The position numbers were made by a program, and so were the translations under genes. The notes beneath the pieces were generated by a model. That model was not told the origin of the DNA and ran no database searches. It saw nothing but the letters and a program-made list of their open reading frames with translations. Source: Rhodopirellula baltica SH 1 (GTDB taxonomy: Bacteria; Planctomycetota; Planctomycetia; Pirellulales; Pirellulaceae). From it: 64,000 nt of DNA. Shown here piece by piece: positions 52,968 to 62,665 of the stretch. Where the stretch lies: assembly GCF_000196115.1 (NCBI RefSeq), contig NC_005027.1, positions 7,002,001 through 7,066,000 of the forward strand. Reading direction: 5' to 3'. The number at the start of each line of letters is the position of its first letter. Positions within the stretch are counted from its first letter, which is position 1.

Positions 52968-55900
52968 TCAGTTTGAAAGTGACTTTGGGTTGGCATTGAA
53001 AGCAGCGGGCCGACTGTTGCTGGCAATGTCAGCGGCGAAGTCTTTCAGTTGGTGTTGCAGTTTCTTGACCACTTCCGGATTCGTTTCGATGACGTTCACC
53101 TTTTCACCGAGGTCATTCTCCAAGTCATAAAGCTGTTTGGCGACGCCGTTGTTCACATGAAGTTTCCACTTGCCAGACCTCACCGCTGCCAATTGGTTGC
53201 CGCGGTGGTAGAAGAAGGCATCGTGCGGTGTTTGCGTTTCGCCTTTCAGCGTGGGCCAGATGTCTTTGCCGTCGATGACTCGATCGGTTGGGATGGCGGC
53301 TCCGGCGAGCTTCGCGAATGTGGGGAGCAGATCCATGGCTGTCATGAGTTCGTCGTTTTGGTGTCCCGCGGGAATTTGTCCTGGCCAGCGGACAACGGTG
53401 GGTTCACGCATGCCGCCTTCGAATGTGGTTCCTTTGTGGCCACGCAGTTCGCCGGGGCTGGCGTAGAGCGTGTTCTTCGGCGGGCCGTTGTCGGATGTGA
53501 ACAACACCATGGTTTTTTCGTCGAGACCATTGGATCGAAGTGCATCGAGGATTTGCCCGACCGACCAATCGATTTCGGCGATCGCTTGACGGAACAGATT
53601 CGCACGCGTCGCGTAGTCGATGTTCCCGTCTTCTTTCTCAATCGCAGCGATGACGTCATCGGCAACGCCTTCCATGAACGGAGGCGAAGCGTGCAGGGGA
53701 GCGTGGGGGATTGGATGGGGCAAATACAAAAAGAATGGCTGGTCTTTGTTTCTCTCGATGAAAGAGACGGCCTGTTCAGTCAAGCGTTTGGTCAGGAAGT
53801 CCGCGTCGGGATCCATCTCAATCACGGTGTCATTCTGCAAGAGAGGCAGGGGTGGGAAGTGATAATGGTTTTGTCTCGGATGAAACGGGTGGATGTCATG
53901 GCTGTAGGGGATGCCAAAGAACTCATCAAAGCCTTGTTTGGTGGGAAGGAACTCCGGTTGATCGCCGAGGTGCCATTTGCCAAACATGCCGGTTCGATAG
54001 CCCGCTGTTTTCAAGACTTCCGCGATCGTGATTTCATCGGGATGCAAACCTTTCGGATCGCCGGCAAGCAGCACTCCGAAATTGGATCCCATCGCCATGT
54101 CGATCCGCTTTGGATAACAACCCGTCATCAGTCCCGCTCGCGATGGCGTGCAAACGGGAGCGGCCACGTAGAAGCTGGTCAGCCGGGATCCTTCAGCCGC
54201 CATTTGGTCGATGCGGGGAGTGTCGACATGCTTTGCCCCAAAGCAACTGAGGTCACCGTAACCTTGGTCGTCCGTGAGAATGACGATGAAGTTGGGCTTG
54301 GTCGTTTCCGCCGTTTTCTCGCGACCGGCAGGCGATACGGACGCGGTAGGGGATGAAGGTTGGTTTGCGGCTCGTGGTTTCTTTTTGGGCGTCGGTTTCT
54401 TTGACGGCTGGCCTTGGGATCCTTGTTTGGGACGATAGGATTCCAACATGGCTTTCATCTCTTCCACGACTTCGGGATGTTCGCGAAAGACATTGGTGGT
54501 CTGTGACCGGTCGTTTTCCAGATCGTAGAGCTGCGCGGGAGGAGCATTCTTTTTGATGCGACCGTTGACGATGTCGCTGTTTTTTTGACCGGAGAACTGA
54601 ACCGCGGCGGGGCCTCCCCAGGCATGGTGCTGCGGTTTGGAACCGTTGAATCCGCCGCTGCCACGGGCTCCGATGTACAACCACTTGCCTTTGCGAATCG
54701 CCAAATTGCGTGGCTGGCGTGGGGCAAGGACCAACTCCGTCCGCAAGGGTTCGTTCGGGTCGTCTAGCAATGCAGGTAGCATGTTGATGCTGTCTTTCTG
54801 CTCGGACGATGGCATCTCCTGCTCGGTGAGTGCAGAGAACGTGGCGAACAGGTCGACTTGGCTGATCAATTGATCGGACTGAGTCCCCGCTTTGATTTTG
54901 CCAGGCCATTTGGCGATCAAGGGAACGCGGTGTCCGCCTTCCCACACGCCGAACTTGAACCCAAGCAATTCGCCGTTGGGTTGATGTCCAGCCTTGATCG
55001 CATCGCGTCCTGCTCGGTTGAGCATGGCGCCGTTGTCGCTGGTGAAAAGGACAAGCGTGTTGTCCGTCAATCCATTGTCTTCGAGCGACTGAACGATCTC
55101 GCCGACCATCCAATCCAACTCATGGACGAAATCGCCGTACAGGCCGCACTGGCTTGTCCCCTTGAAACGCGGCGCTGGGGTGAATGGGTGGTGAATGTTG
55201 GGAGTGGCAAAATACAAAAAGAATGGTTCGTTCTTCTTTTCGGTGATCCACTTCACTGCACGCTCTGTCAGAAGCGTTCCCGTTTTCTCGTCGTCGTAGA
55301 TTTCGTGTGCTTTGAGAGCACCGCTGAATCGGTTGGGACTTTTGACCGATGCCTCTTCCGGAAACATGGGTGTGGGTGAAACCGGTTTGCCGCCGTACAC
55401 CAGCGGATCGCTCGGGTCGTATCCGAAGATGCTGTCATCGTTGACATAGACGTACGGACTGCCGCTGTTGACCAATGGCACGCCAAAGTAATGGTCAAAC
55501 CCAACGTCTTGTGGTCCCGGCCTCAGCGGGACCTGCCAGTCGCAGGGTTCCTCTTTGAATCCAAGATGCCACTTCCCGAGACAGGCGGTCGCGTAACCTT
55601 TGTTCTTGAAAACCTTTCCGATCGTTTTCGTGTTCGTGTCGATGATCAAACCGGAGGTCGTCGGAAGCGGCCCCCAAATTCCCTGGCCGCCCATCGCGCG
55701 AACCGGGTACTGGCCCGTCAGCAACCCATAACGCGAAGGTGTGCAGACGGCGGAGGCGGAGTGGGCGTCGGTGAACCGTCTTCCTTCCGCGGCAAGGCGA
55801 TCGATGTTCGGTGTCGAAAGTTTGGTCGCTCCATAGCAACCCAGGTCTCCGTAGCCGAGGTCGTCCACAAAGATCAGAACCACATTGGGTGGTCGTTCCG

Positions 55901-56006
55901 CCGCGACGGACGTGCCACAACCAAGGAGCATCATCAATGCGACGGCGTAAAGTTTCATCGCAGAAGAATTTATGAAAGGCATGTGCATGGACGGGGATGA
56001 TGTCAT
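52968..56006 (-). CDS. Tandem type I sulfatase fusion (two complete domains)
   Basis: A 1012-residue single ORF with two full sulfatase domains. Domain 1 (about residues 38-515) begins RPPNVVLIFVDDLGYGDLGC, has ASAVCTPSRYGLLTGQYP (Cys88) and TLVLFTSDNGAML. A Lys/Pro/Ser-rich linker (about 520-569) leads to domain 2 (about 570-1012): KPNFIVILTDDQGYGDLSCF, AAPVCTPSRAGLMTGCYP (Cys619) and TMVLFTSDNGPPK. Both keep the Cys-x-Pro-x-Arg formylglycine signature and metal residues, so both should be active. The signal peptide is KLYAVALMMLLGCGTSVA. The start at 56006 overlaps the preceding stop (ATGA); ATG 55958 is an alternative. It may attack two sulfate positions on one chain. Confidence 0.92.
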   Translation of the reverse strand: MTSSPSMHMPFINSSAMKLYAVALMMLLGCGTSVAAERPPNVVLIFVDDLGYGDLGCYGATKLSTPNIDRLAAEGRRFTDAHSASAVCTPSRYGLLTGQYPVRAMGGQGIWGPLPTTSGLIIDTNTKTIGKVFKNKGYATACLGKWHLGFKEEPCDWQVPLRPGPQDVGFDHYFGVPLVNSGSPYVYVNDDSIFGYDPSDPLVYGGKPVSPTPMFPEEASVKSPNRFSGALKAHEIYDDEKTGTLLTERAVKWITEKKNEPFFLYFATPNIHHPFTPAPRFKGTSQCGLYGDFVHELDWMVGEIVQSLEDNGLTDNTLVLFTSDNGAMLNRAGRDAIKAGHQPNGELLGFKFGVWEGGHRVPLIAKWPGKIKAGTQSDQLISQVDLFATFSALTEQEMPSSEQKDSINMLPALLDDPNEPLRTELVLAPRQPRNLAIRKGKWLYIGARGSGGFNGSKPQHHAWGGPAAVQFSGQKNSDIVNGRIKKNAPPAQLYDLENDRSQTTNVFREHPEVVEEMKAMLESYRPKQGSQGQPSKKPTPKKKPRAANQPSSPTASVSPAGREKTAETTKPNFIVILTDDQGYGDLSCFGAKHVDTPRIDQMAAEGSRLTSFYVAAPVCTPSRAGLMTGCYPKRIDMAMGSNFGVLLAGDPKGLHPDEITIAEVLKTAGYRTGMFGKWHLGDQPEFLPTKQGFDEFFGIPYSHDIHPFHPRQNHYHFPPLPLLQNDTVIEMDPDADFLTKRLTEQAVSFIERNKDQPFFLYLPHPIPHAPLHASPPFMEGVADDVIAAIEKEDGNIDYATRANLFRQAIAEIDWSVGQILDALRSNGLDEKTMVLFTSDNGPPKNTLYASPGELRGHKGTTFEGGMREPTVVRWPGQIPAGHQNDELMTAMDLLPTFAKLAGAAIPTDRVIDGKDIWPTLKGETQTPHDAFFYHRGNQLAAVRSGKWKLHVNNGVAKQLYDLENDLGEKVNVIETNPEVVKKLQHQLKDFAADIASNSRPAAFNANPKSLSN

Positions 56007-57559
56007 GGTTGGAAGGTGTCGGTGCGGAATGGGTAGGCGGGAAGTTTCGCAGCGTTGACCAAGTTCACCTTTGGTTTTCCCGCGAATGCGTAGCGAACGT
56101 AGAGAGGGTGTAGCAGTTCAGATGAACTCAGGATCACGGTTTGACCACGCAGTTCGGCGTCTGCGGGCACCCATTTCTGGGAAGCATCCGCCAACCAAAA
56201 TCCCAAAGGTGCTTTTCCATCGAGAGTTTGCAGGCCTTCGGCATGTTCGAAGTGGACCACCAATCGGTCGTCCAAAACGTCGACGCGTTTCATCTTCGGA
56301 CCCTCCGCTTCGATGGCGTGCCCCAACGTTTCGCGAGAAGCCAGCCATGCCAGTCGCTGACCGATCGGCAGTTTGTCTTTCGGATGAATGTTTTTGATGT
56401 CGCCCAAGTCGATTGTGTTGACGACGGAAGTGTGTGGCAGGTCAAGCGATTGCAACTGCGACTCTCGCATCCAAGCCCATGAGTGAGTGCTTGGATGTTC
56501 GGCTCCCTTTTGAGGACCGGTTGGCAGCGGTTTGAAATATCCGGGCAACATCACAATCAGGAAGTGCATGTCCTCGTTGCCCCATTCCTTTCGGTACCGC
56601 TTGATCCATTCCACGAGCGTGTCCCCATACTTGAGCATGCCCGAGTTTCTCGAGAACCAAGGATCCTTCAGCATGCCAAACATCGACTGAGTGTTCCGTT
56701 CGCCTTGGTACCAAACCAGCCCACGGCAAGCGTAAGGCACCAACGGATGGATCATCGCGTTGTAGAGAATGTTCGATTGGCGACGCAGGAAGATATCGTC
56801 GGTTCGGCTCCACGGCTTTTTGCCATTCAGGATAGAAGCGATCCGGTCTTGGGTGGCGGTGTCCGCATCGAATTCCTCCATCATCGTTTGGAAGTGCGGC
56901 ACCGTTTCAGTCATCTCTCGCGGCATCCACGCTTCGATCGATGAGCTTCCCCAGCACGTCAGGATGATTCCCACTGGAACATCGCCAGCTTGTTCTAAGA
57001 AGTGGGCGAACGAAAACGCCACGGCGCTATTGGGAGGCTGCTCAGTCCATTTGCCTTCCAAGCGATCTTGTTGGGTCATCGCGACCGTTCGTTTCACTTC
57101 GAAGCATCGAATGTTTTCCGAGGTGGCGGTCAAGGATTGGATTTCAGGAACCGCTGCGGTTGAGAACTGCATGTTGGATTGTCCGGAGCAAATCCAGACC
57201 TCTCCAACGACAACGTTGGCGAAGGAAACGGTTGAGTCGGGGCTTGAGACCTGCAGCGTTTTCGGGTCTGCACTGGCAGACATTGGAGTCAACTCGACCG
57301 TCCATTTTCCATCCGCATTGGCGATGGTTTCCTTCGTCTGTCCGGCGAACTCGACCGTGATTGCGGTCCCAGGATCAGCCGATCCCCAAACCGGCACCTT
57401 CGTCTTTTGTTGCAGCACCGCGTTGTCGGTGAACGGCGACGCGACCGACAACGCGGCCATCGCAGTTGCGGGGCACGACACCAGAACGCATCCAGTGATG
57501 AACGCGAGACGGATCAGTTGACTGGGCGAACGGTGCCGCATGGGTTGGTCATTTGACAT
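56003..57559 (-). CDS. Sialate O-acetylesterase-like SGNH hydrolase
   Basis: A 518-residue exported protein from ATG 57559, chosen because GAGG lies 6 bases upstream; a TTG at 57586 is less likely. Signal region LIRLAFITGCVLVSCPATAM, then a beta-sandwich N-terminal part (DNAVLQQKTKVPVWGSADPG). The SASA domain follows with VVGEVWICSGQSNMQFSTAA (nucleophile Ser in GQSNM), TCWGSSSIEAWMPREM and GLVWYQGERNTQS. SASA enzymes remove acetyl groups from sugars. It overlaps both neighbours by a few bases. In this operon it fits deacetylation of an algal polysaccharide. Confidence 0.9.
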   Translation of the reverse strand: MSNDQPMRHRSPSQLIRLAFITGCVLVSCPATAMAALSVASPFTDNAVLQQKTKVPVWGSADPGTAITVEFAGQTKETIANADGKWTVELTPMSASADPKTLQVSSPDSTVSFANVVVGEVWICSGQSNMQFSTAAVPEIQSLTATSENIRCFEVKRTVAMTQQDRLEGKWTEQPPNSAVAFSFAHFLEQAGDVPVGIILTCWGSSSIEAWMPREMTETVPHFQTMMEEFDADTATQDRIASILNGKKPWSRTDDIFLRRQSNILYNAMIHPLVPYACRGLVWYQGERNTQSMFGMLKDPWFSRNSGMLKYGDTLVEWIKRYRKEWGNEDMHFLIVMLPGYFKPLPTGPQKGAEHPSTHSWAWMRESQLQSLDLPHTSVVNTIDLGDIKNIHPKDKLPIGQRLAWLASRETLGHAIEAEGPKMKRVDVLDDRLVVHFEHAEGLQTLDGKAPLGFWLADASQKWVPADAELRGQTVILSSSELLHPLYVRYAFAGKPKVNLVNAAKLPAYPFRTDTFQP

Positions 57560-58442
57560 TGAGTGCCTCGATCCGTTGCTGGTCAACTGGTCCGGTGAGG
57601 TATCCCAGTTTGACCAGGAATTGATCTGTCTTTGCCAGCGTGTCGCTGAAGCCGCCTCGCTTTGGATTGAAGAACCCGTGCGGTTGGCCTTTGTACAAGT
57701 GAAGTTCTGTTTGGATGCCCGCGGCGATCATCTTGTCACGAAAGGCTTCCGCGGTGGCGACTGGAATGTGTTGGTCTTTTGTTCCCAGGAAGACGATCGC
57801 GGGTGGATCATCCGGCGTGATGTTGTGGGCGGGTGAGATGGCGGGGAACCACTCTTTGATCCGGTCGTAGCCATAACCACCCTCTTTTGCGTTGTCGTAA
57901 ACCGGGTTGAACAAGATCAACGCGTTCGGTTTGGAAGAGACGGAATGATCTTCTCCCTCGGCTTCAAATCCCTCGCAGAAACCAGCCGCCGCTGCGACGT
58001 GCCCGCCCGCGGATCCGCCTCCCGCGATGATTTGCTCAGGATTGATCCCCAGTCGCTTTGAGTTTTGACGAACCCAGCGAATGGCTGACTTGCCGTCTTC
58101 CACGCAAGCGTTGGGCGTGACCTTTTGACGACTCTTGACGCGGTAGTCAGCCACGAACGCGACGATTCCGCGAGAGGCCAGGTAGCGACTTTGCGGTGCC
58201 AGTTGGTCCACACTGCCTCCGTTCCATCCGCCGCCGAAGAAGAACACGACTGCCGGCCGTTTGTCTTTGGCTGGATCGTGACCTTCCGGGTCAAACCGGT
58301 AAATGAAAAAGTCGTCGTCGGAAGCGGTCTTGTAAATTTCCGCGGTGGCGCCGGGCATGGCGACTTGTTCGGTCTTTGCCATCGCGGGCGTTGCCATCAA
58401 AAGGAACGCGATCAACAGCGGTAACTTCGGTGTGTCTTTCAT
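57549..58442 (-). CDS. Exported alpha/beta hydrolase (carboxylesterase/BD-FAE-like)
   Basis: A 297-residue protein from ATG 58442. The signal peptide LPLLIAFLLMATPAMA is followed by VVFFFGGGWNGGSVDQLAP (oxyanion loop HGGG-like, here FGGGW), AGGGSAGGHVAAAAGF (nucleophile Ser in GGSAGG) and an Asp/His end (GTKDQHIPVATAEAFRD; GQPHGFFNP). It is likely an acetyl- or feruloyl-type esterase of the carbohydrate esterase kind. It overlaps the SASA gene start by 11 bases. Confidence 0.87.
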   Translation of the reverse strand: MKDTPKLPLLIAFLLMATPAMAKTEQVAMPGATAEIYKTASDDDFFIYRFDPEGHDPAKDKRPAVVFFFGGGWNGGSVDQLAPQSRYLASRGIVAFVADYRVKSRQKVTPNACVEDGKSAIRWVRQNSKRLGINPEQIIAGGGSAGGHVAAAAGFCEGFEAEGEDHSVSSKPNALILFNPVYDNAKEGGYGYDRIKEWFPAISPAHNITPDDPPAIVFLGTKDQHIPVATAEAFRDKMIAAGIQTELHLYKGQPHGFFNPKRGGFSDTLAKTDQFLVKLGYLTGPVDQQRIEALNVK

Positions 58443-58504
58443 GGGGATGTTTCTTGTTGCGTGGTTGTTCTTGCGTGGCTGTGGAGATAAATGTTTCGGA
58501 CGAC

Positions 58505-59893
58505 TCAATAATTCACTGTTCCACCGCGAGCCGGTTTCTGTCGTTCGTTCTTCCACCAGTGATCGGGACCCTCAGTTTCGATGTCTCGCCAGACCTTCAT
58601 CAGTTGGTCTTTCATTTCTTTTGTTTTTTCCGGCATGGCGGCTGCCAAGTCGTGTTCTTCCTTCCAGTCTTTCTGGATCTCGTACAGTTGAAACTTCGTC
58701 AGCGTTTCGTCGCCGACCAATTTCCAATCCCCGATGCGAAGTGCGACGCGGTCCTCGGGAGGTGAAACGTGAGTTCTCCAAAACAACGGCGTTGATCGTT
58801 CAACGGGTTTGCCTTCGAAGGCAGGCAGCATGCTGACGCCGTCGATCGTGCGATCCGTTGGCAGCGGGATGCCGGCGATGTCCAACACCGTCGCGAAAAC
58901 GTCGGTGCCGATCACCGGGGTGTCGCTGATCGTTCCGGGTTGAATGTGCCCTGGCCAACGAGCGACACCCGGGACGCGGATGCCACCTTCGTGGTCGCTG
59001 CGTTTGTTGCCTCGCAGTCCGCCTGACGATCCGCCGAAGGCTGGCACGGGACCGTTGTCGGAAGTGAAGAACAGCAGCGTGTTGTCGGTGACCTCTTGAG
59101 CGTCCAAGGCATCCATCACCATGCCCAACGCGTGATCCATTTGGGTGATGTTGCCCATGTACTTGCTGTTTTCGTGTCCGTTGTACAAGGATTGAAAACG
59201 CGAATCGGTTGCGATGGGTGAATGCGGCTCATGCACCCACACCGTCATCGCGAACGGTTTGGACGGATCATGGATGTCTTTCAACCAGCGTGCCGCTTCC
59301 GAGGCAACCAACTGAGCTGAGTAGCCTTCGAGCTGCCCGACGGGTTCGCCGTTGCGAACAAAGTTGTCTGGGTTTTGATGGCTTGGACTGGCGTTGTTCT
59401 GCGTGCACATCCAGTGATCGAATCCGTGCTCGCCCGGATGAGGGAACTCCGGATTGTTGAACTGTTGCCTCGAGAGCAAATGCCATTTTCCAACGTGGCA
59501 TGTTTCATACCCCACTTCTTTCAACAACTCTGGAAACGTGATCTCGCTGGCACGCAGATGTGCTTCGTGGTTTCCCGACAAGTGTCGGTAGACGCCGTTT
59601 CGATACGGAGTTCGTCCCGTCAGAATCGCAGAACGCGAAGGCGAGCAAACACCGCAGGCGGAATAACACTGGGTGAACTTCACTCCCTGAGACGCCAATC
59701 GATCCAGATTGGGCGTTTGAATCAGTTCGTGGCCGTAGGTGTGGGAGTCACCCCAGCCCATGTCATCGGCGACGAACACCACAAAGTTGGGACGGGCCGC
59801 ATCAGCAGCGTTCGCATCCGCCATCGCAAATGGCTGCGTGGCCAGCATGCAAACGAACAATGAAGCTATCGAAATCGCAGAGGTCGTCTTCAT
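58505..59893 (-). CDS. Type I sulfatase (S1), second single-domain copy
   Basis: About 462 residues from ATG 59893, which starts the signal peptide (TTSAISIASLFVCMLATQPF). Active-site signature CGVCSPSRSAILTGRTPYRN (Cys-x-Pro-x-Arg), metal site VVFVADDMGWGDSHTYGHEL, FAMTVWVHEPHSPIATDSRF, and LLFFTSDNGPVPAFGGSSGG. The C-terminus holds KDWKEEHDLAAAMPEKTKE, a short helical region. Between it and the esterase gene is a 62-base gap. Substrate unknown. Confidence 0.92.
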   Translation of the reverse strand: MKTTSAISIASLFVCMLATQPFAMADANAADAARPNFVVFVADDMGWGDSHTYGHELIQTPNLDRLASQGVKFTQCYSACGVCSPSRSAILTGRTPYRNGVYRHLSGNHEAHLRASEITFPELLKEVGYETCHVGKWHLLSRQQFNNPEFPHPGEHGFDHWMCTQNNASPSHQNPDNFVRNGEPVGQLEGYSAQLVASEAARWLKDIHDPSKPFAMTVWVHEPHSPIATDSRFQSLYNGHENSKYMGNITQMDHALGMVMDALDAQEVTDNTLLFFTSDNGPVPAFGGSSGGLRGNKRSDHEGGIRVPGVARWPGHIQPGTISDTPVIGTDVFATVLDIAGIPLPTDRTIDGVSMLPAFEGKPVERSTPLFWRTHVSPPEDRVALRIGDWKLVGDETLTKFQLYEIQKDWKEEHDLAAAMPEKTKEMKDQLMKVWRDIETEGPDHWWKNERQKPARGGTVNY

Positions 59894-59903
59894 GTTGGCG
59901 CAA

Positions 59904-61085
59904 TCAGTGCGGGAGGTTGTCGAGGAAAAACTGCACGGTTCGGTCGACGATGGCATCTCGTGATGGATCGATCTCGGCGTCGACTTGCCGCCAATTGTGC
60001 CCCGCATTTCGAATGATCATGACTTCGACGGGGGCTTTGATCGCATCCGCTTTTTGTTTCATGTGGTGAGCGTGTTTGACTGGGATGGTCGTGTCCTTGT
60101 CACCTTGGATCATCAGAAGTGGATGACTGTCCGCTCGCAGGTAATTGACCGGGCTCATCTCTCGGTAGAGTTCCAGTTTGTTTGCGGGGGACGAATTTGA
60201 ACCCAGAATGCGAGGTCCAAATCGATCGCGGAAGTCGGCTCGGTCGTCGTGATTGAACAGTTCGGTCTTCTCGAAATCACTCGGGCCGTACCACGAAACC
60301 CCTGCCAGCATCGTGTAAGGCGTGGCCGCCAATTCCTTGTCGCCTGGCAGCGTTTCGGGCGATGTCAGCAACAGCATCTGAGCGATCTGACCGCCCGCCG
60401 AATCGCCCATGACGAAGAACTTCGTTGCATCCAGTCGAAGCGTTTCGCTGTGCTTGGCCAAATAACGCGCCGCGTCCTTTGAGTCGATGACGCAGTCCCG
60501 CATCATGACGCCGGTGTTTGGTTTGCAAAGCCGATAGTTCACCGAAGCCACGGCGAACCCGTGATCAAGCAGTTGCTGGAACACAACTTTGAATGAACCA
60601 TTGGCCGCACCTTGTTTGCTGCCCGCGGCCCATCCGCCACCGTGGGTGTAAACGATCAATGGGCAAGGGAAACTGGCATCGTGTTGAGTGGGATAATAGA
60701 GGTCGAGCAGCAACTCCTTCTTGTCGACGGTCTTGTACACCAGATCGAGTTTGCGTTCTCCGCCGGTCTCCAGGTATCCGGTTCGGTCACGCCGGAGTTC
60801 GTCGATCGTCAGCTTGCCGTTCTGGTCCGTGTCGAGTTTGCGATAACGATTCCACGCACGTGTGTTTTCGGTTCGGTCCCAAACGCTGTTGTCGTTCTCG
60901 TCGAACTTCTGCAGCAAACGCGTCGCACGACCAAGTGATTCGCGATCGCGGTCCGGTTCGGATGCGGTCGCTTGTTCAGCGTCCGGTGTTGTGGCACTTG
61001 CAGGCGGCGTTGCCACGAACAGGTAGCTGCCGATGAGCAAGAGCGGGAGAAGGGGTTGGTGTCGAATCACGGCGTGGCATCTCAT
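59904..61085 (-). CDS. Alpha/beta hydrolase with N-terminal EF-hand-like pair
   Basis: A 393-residue exported esterase. After the signal peptide ([20 protein letters not shown]) come two Ca-binding EF-hand-like loops, [12 protein letters not shown] (about residue 62) and [12 protein letters not shown] (about residue 85), then the hydrolase domain. [17 protein letters not shown] (HGGGW oxyanion loop), [15 protein letters not shown] (nucleophile Ser) and [16 protein letters not shown] complete it. The fusion of EF-hands to a carbohydrate-esterase-like domain suggests Ca-stabilised extracellular action. It lies 10 bases before the sulfatase at 59893. Confidence 0.87.
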   Translation of the reverse strand: MRCHAVIRHQPLLPLLLIGSYLFVATPPASATTPDAEQATASEPDRDRESLGRATRLLQKFDENDNSVWDRTENTRAWNRYRKLDTDQNGKLTIDELRRDRTGYLETGGERKLDLVYKTVDKKELLLDLYYPTQHDASFPCPLIVYTHGGGWAAGSKQGAANGSFKVVFQQLLDHGFAVASVNYRLCKPNTGVMMRDCVIDSKDAARYLAKHSETLRLDATKFFVMGDSAGGQIAQMLLLTSPETLPGDKELAATPYTMLAGVSWYGPSDFEKTELFNHDDRADFRDRFGPRILGSNSSPANKLELYREMSPVNYLRADSHPLLMIQGDKDTTIPVKHAHHMKQKADAIKAPVEVMIIRNAGHNWRQVDAEIDPSRDAIVDRTVQFFLDNLPH

Positions 61086-61120
61086 TGGGGTGATGGGAAG
61101 AGCGGGCTGCCTACGTTTGT

Positions 61121-62665
61121 CTATTTGCTCTTTCGTTTCGCTTGTCGTTTGAGAAACGGCTGTTTGTCATCCATCGAGATCGTACGATCGAACAGCGTGC
61201 CGTAGCGTTGGTAGTCGTTGTAATTGACGGCTTGCTGCTTCCATTTCGCGACCTCTTCGTCGTATCGCGTCCGCATGGTTTCTAAGACAGCGGAGCTTTC
61301 CGAATCGCTGGCCAAATTGACCAGTTCCAGTGGGTCGTTTTGCGTGTCAAACAGTTCTTCGGTGGGTTGCATCTGATCGTCGCCGTACCACCAGTACGTG
61401 TATTTGTAGCGTTTCGTCAGACATGTCAGGCTGTGAGTCGGCAGTGGGCCGAACACGTTGATGAATGACATTTGTTCGTGTCCGTCCTGCTCTGGTGAAC
61501 GCAGCAGTTTGATCAGGCTTTTGCCATCCATGTTGGATGGGGCCGGCAGACCCGCGAATTCCAAAATCGTTGGCGCGAAATCGATGTTGCCGGTCAGCTC
61601 GTTGCAGCGGTGTTGCTGGCCGTTGAGTGGACTGCGAGGGTCGTAGATGATCAGCGGCACGCGAGACGACTCTTCCATTGGCAACACCTTGGAGCCGTAG
61701 CCATGTGACCCGCAGATGTACCCGTTGTCGCTGGTGTAGATCACCACGGTGTTGTCGGAGATGCCTTGGGCTTTCAGTTCGTCGCGAATCATCCCGAGAG
61801 CGACATCGATCGCGTAAACCTGTTGGTGGTACTTGGCCATTTCATCGTCGTAATCGGTGTCGTATTTCCACTCGCTGAACCGAGGGTATTGCCGACCGAG
61901 TTTGCTTTGCGGCGCCAGGTGCTTGCTGTATTCGCGTCCAAAGTTCAACGGTTTGGTGAATTGTTTTCCTGCGTAAACATGATCAAAGCGTGGGTCCGGC
62001 GTCGCCGGTTTGTGGGGTGCTTTGAAGCTGATCGACAAACAGAACGGTTGGTCTTGTTTCGTCGCTTCGCGGATGACGTCTTTCCCGAAGGCTGCGTAAG
62101 AAAGCGTGGAGTGGGGATACTGTTTGGCATACTTCCGCATCGACTCATTTTTGGCGGTCGCGTAGTTCGTTTGGCCCGGACCGCCGCCCCAAAAATCAAA
62201 GTCGTCTTCGCACAAACCTTTGCCGTCCACGACCAGTCCAAACTTGCCCGCGAATGCGGTGAGATAACCTGCCTCGCGCAGGAGAACCGGATATGACTTG
62301 GCCCAAACTTCTTGACGCATGTTTCCGTGTTCGAAATTGCAGCCAGTTTTGTATTCGTACATGCCTGTAAACACATTGGCCCGGCTGGCCATGCAGATTG
62401 CCGTGGTGTTGTAGTGCTTGTCAAACAGCACGCCATCGCGAGCGAGTTGGTCCATGCTGGGTGTCAGGACGTCTTGGTTCCCATAGCAGCCAACGGAGTA
62501 GGTGGATTGGTCGTCCGCGAACAGGAAGACGATGTTGGGTGATGTTTTGGCGTTGTTCGTCTCGGTGCGTTCGTTTTGTTGAGCGGACGCGGGGATGCCA
62601 AACGTTCCGCAAGCGAACAGGACGCCGAGGATGAGAGCAAGGTAGTGATTCATAGGAGGGTTCAT
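61121..62665 (-). CDS. Type I sulfatase with CMASR active-site signature
   Basis: A 514-residue protein from ATG 62665 (overlaps the upstream stop as ATGA); ATG 62653 is another possibility. Signal: [20 protein letters not shown]. The formylglycine signature is [20 protein letters not shown]. Here Ala replaces the usual Pro (Cys-x-Ala-x-Arg), a variant known in some S1 subfamilies. Other motifs: [39 protein letters not shown] and [19 protein letters not shown]. The C-terminus ([20 protein letters not shown]) is helical. It would act on a sulfated glycan with the neighbouring enzymes. Confidence 0.9.
   Translation of the reverse strand: MNPPMNHYLALILGVLFACGTFGIPASAQQNERTETNNAKTSPNIVFLFADDQSTYSVGCYGNQDVLTPSMDQLARDGVLFDKHYNTTAICMASRANVFTGMYEYKTGCNFEHGNMRQEVWAKSYPVLLREAGYLTAFAGKFGLVVDGKGLCEDDFDFWGGGPGQTNYATAKNESMRKYAKQYPHSTLSYAAFGKDVIREATKQDQPFCLSISFKAPHKPATPDPRFDHVYAGKQFTKPLNFGREYSKHLAPQSKLGRQYPRFSEWKYDTDYDDEMAKYHQQVYAIDVALGMIRDELKAQGISDNTVVIYTSDNGYICGSHGYGSKVLPMEESSRVPLIIYDPRSPLNGQQHRCNELTGNIDFAPTILEFAGLPAPSNMDGKSLIKLLRSPEQDGHEQMSFINVFGPLPTHSLTCLTKRYKYTYWWYGDDQMQPTEELFDTQNDPLELVNLASDSESSAVLETMRTRYDEEVAKWKQQAVNYNDYQRYGTLFDRTISMDDKQPFLKRQAKRKSK

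Noticed and set aside
53049-54356. 435-codon open frame opposite the tandem sulfatase gene
   Set aside because: It lies entirely antisense to a well-supported sulfatase domain, has no signal, domain or ribosome site of its own, and its composition is that expected of the reverse frame of a high-GC gene.
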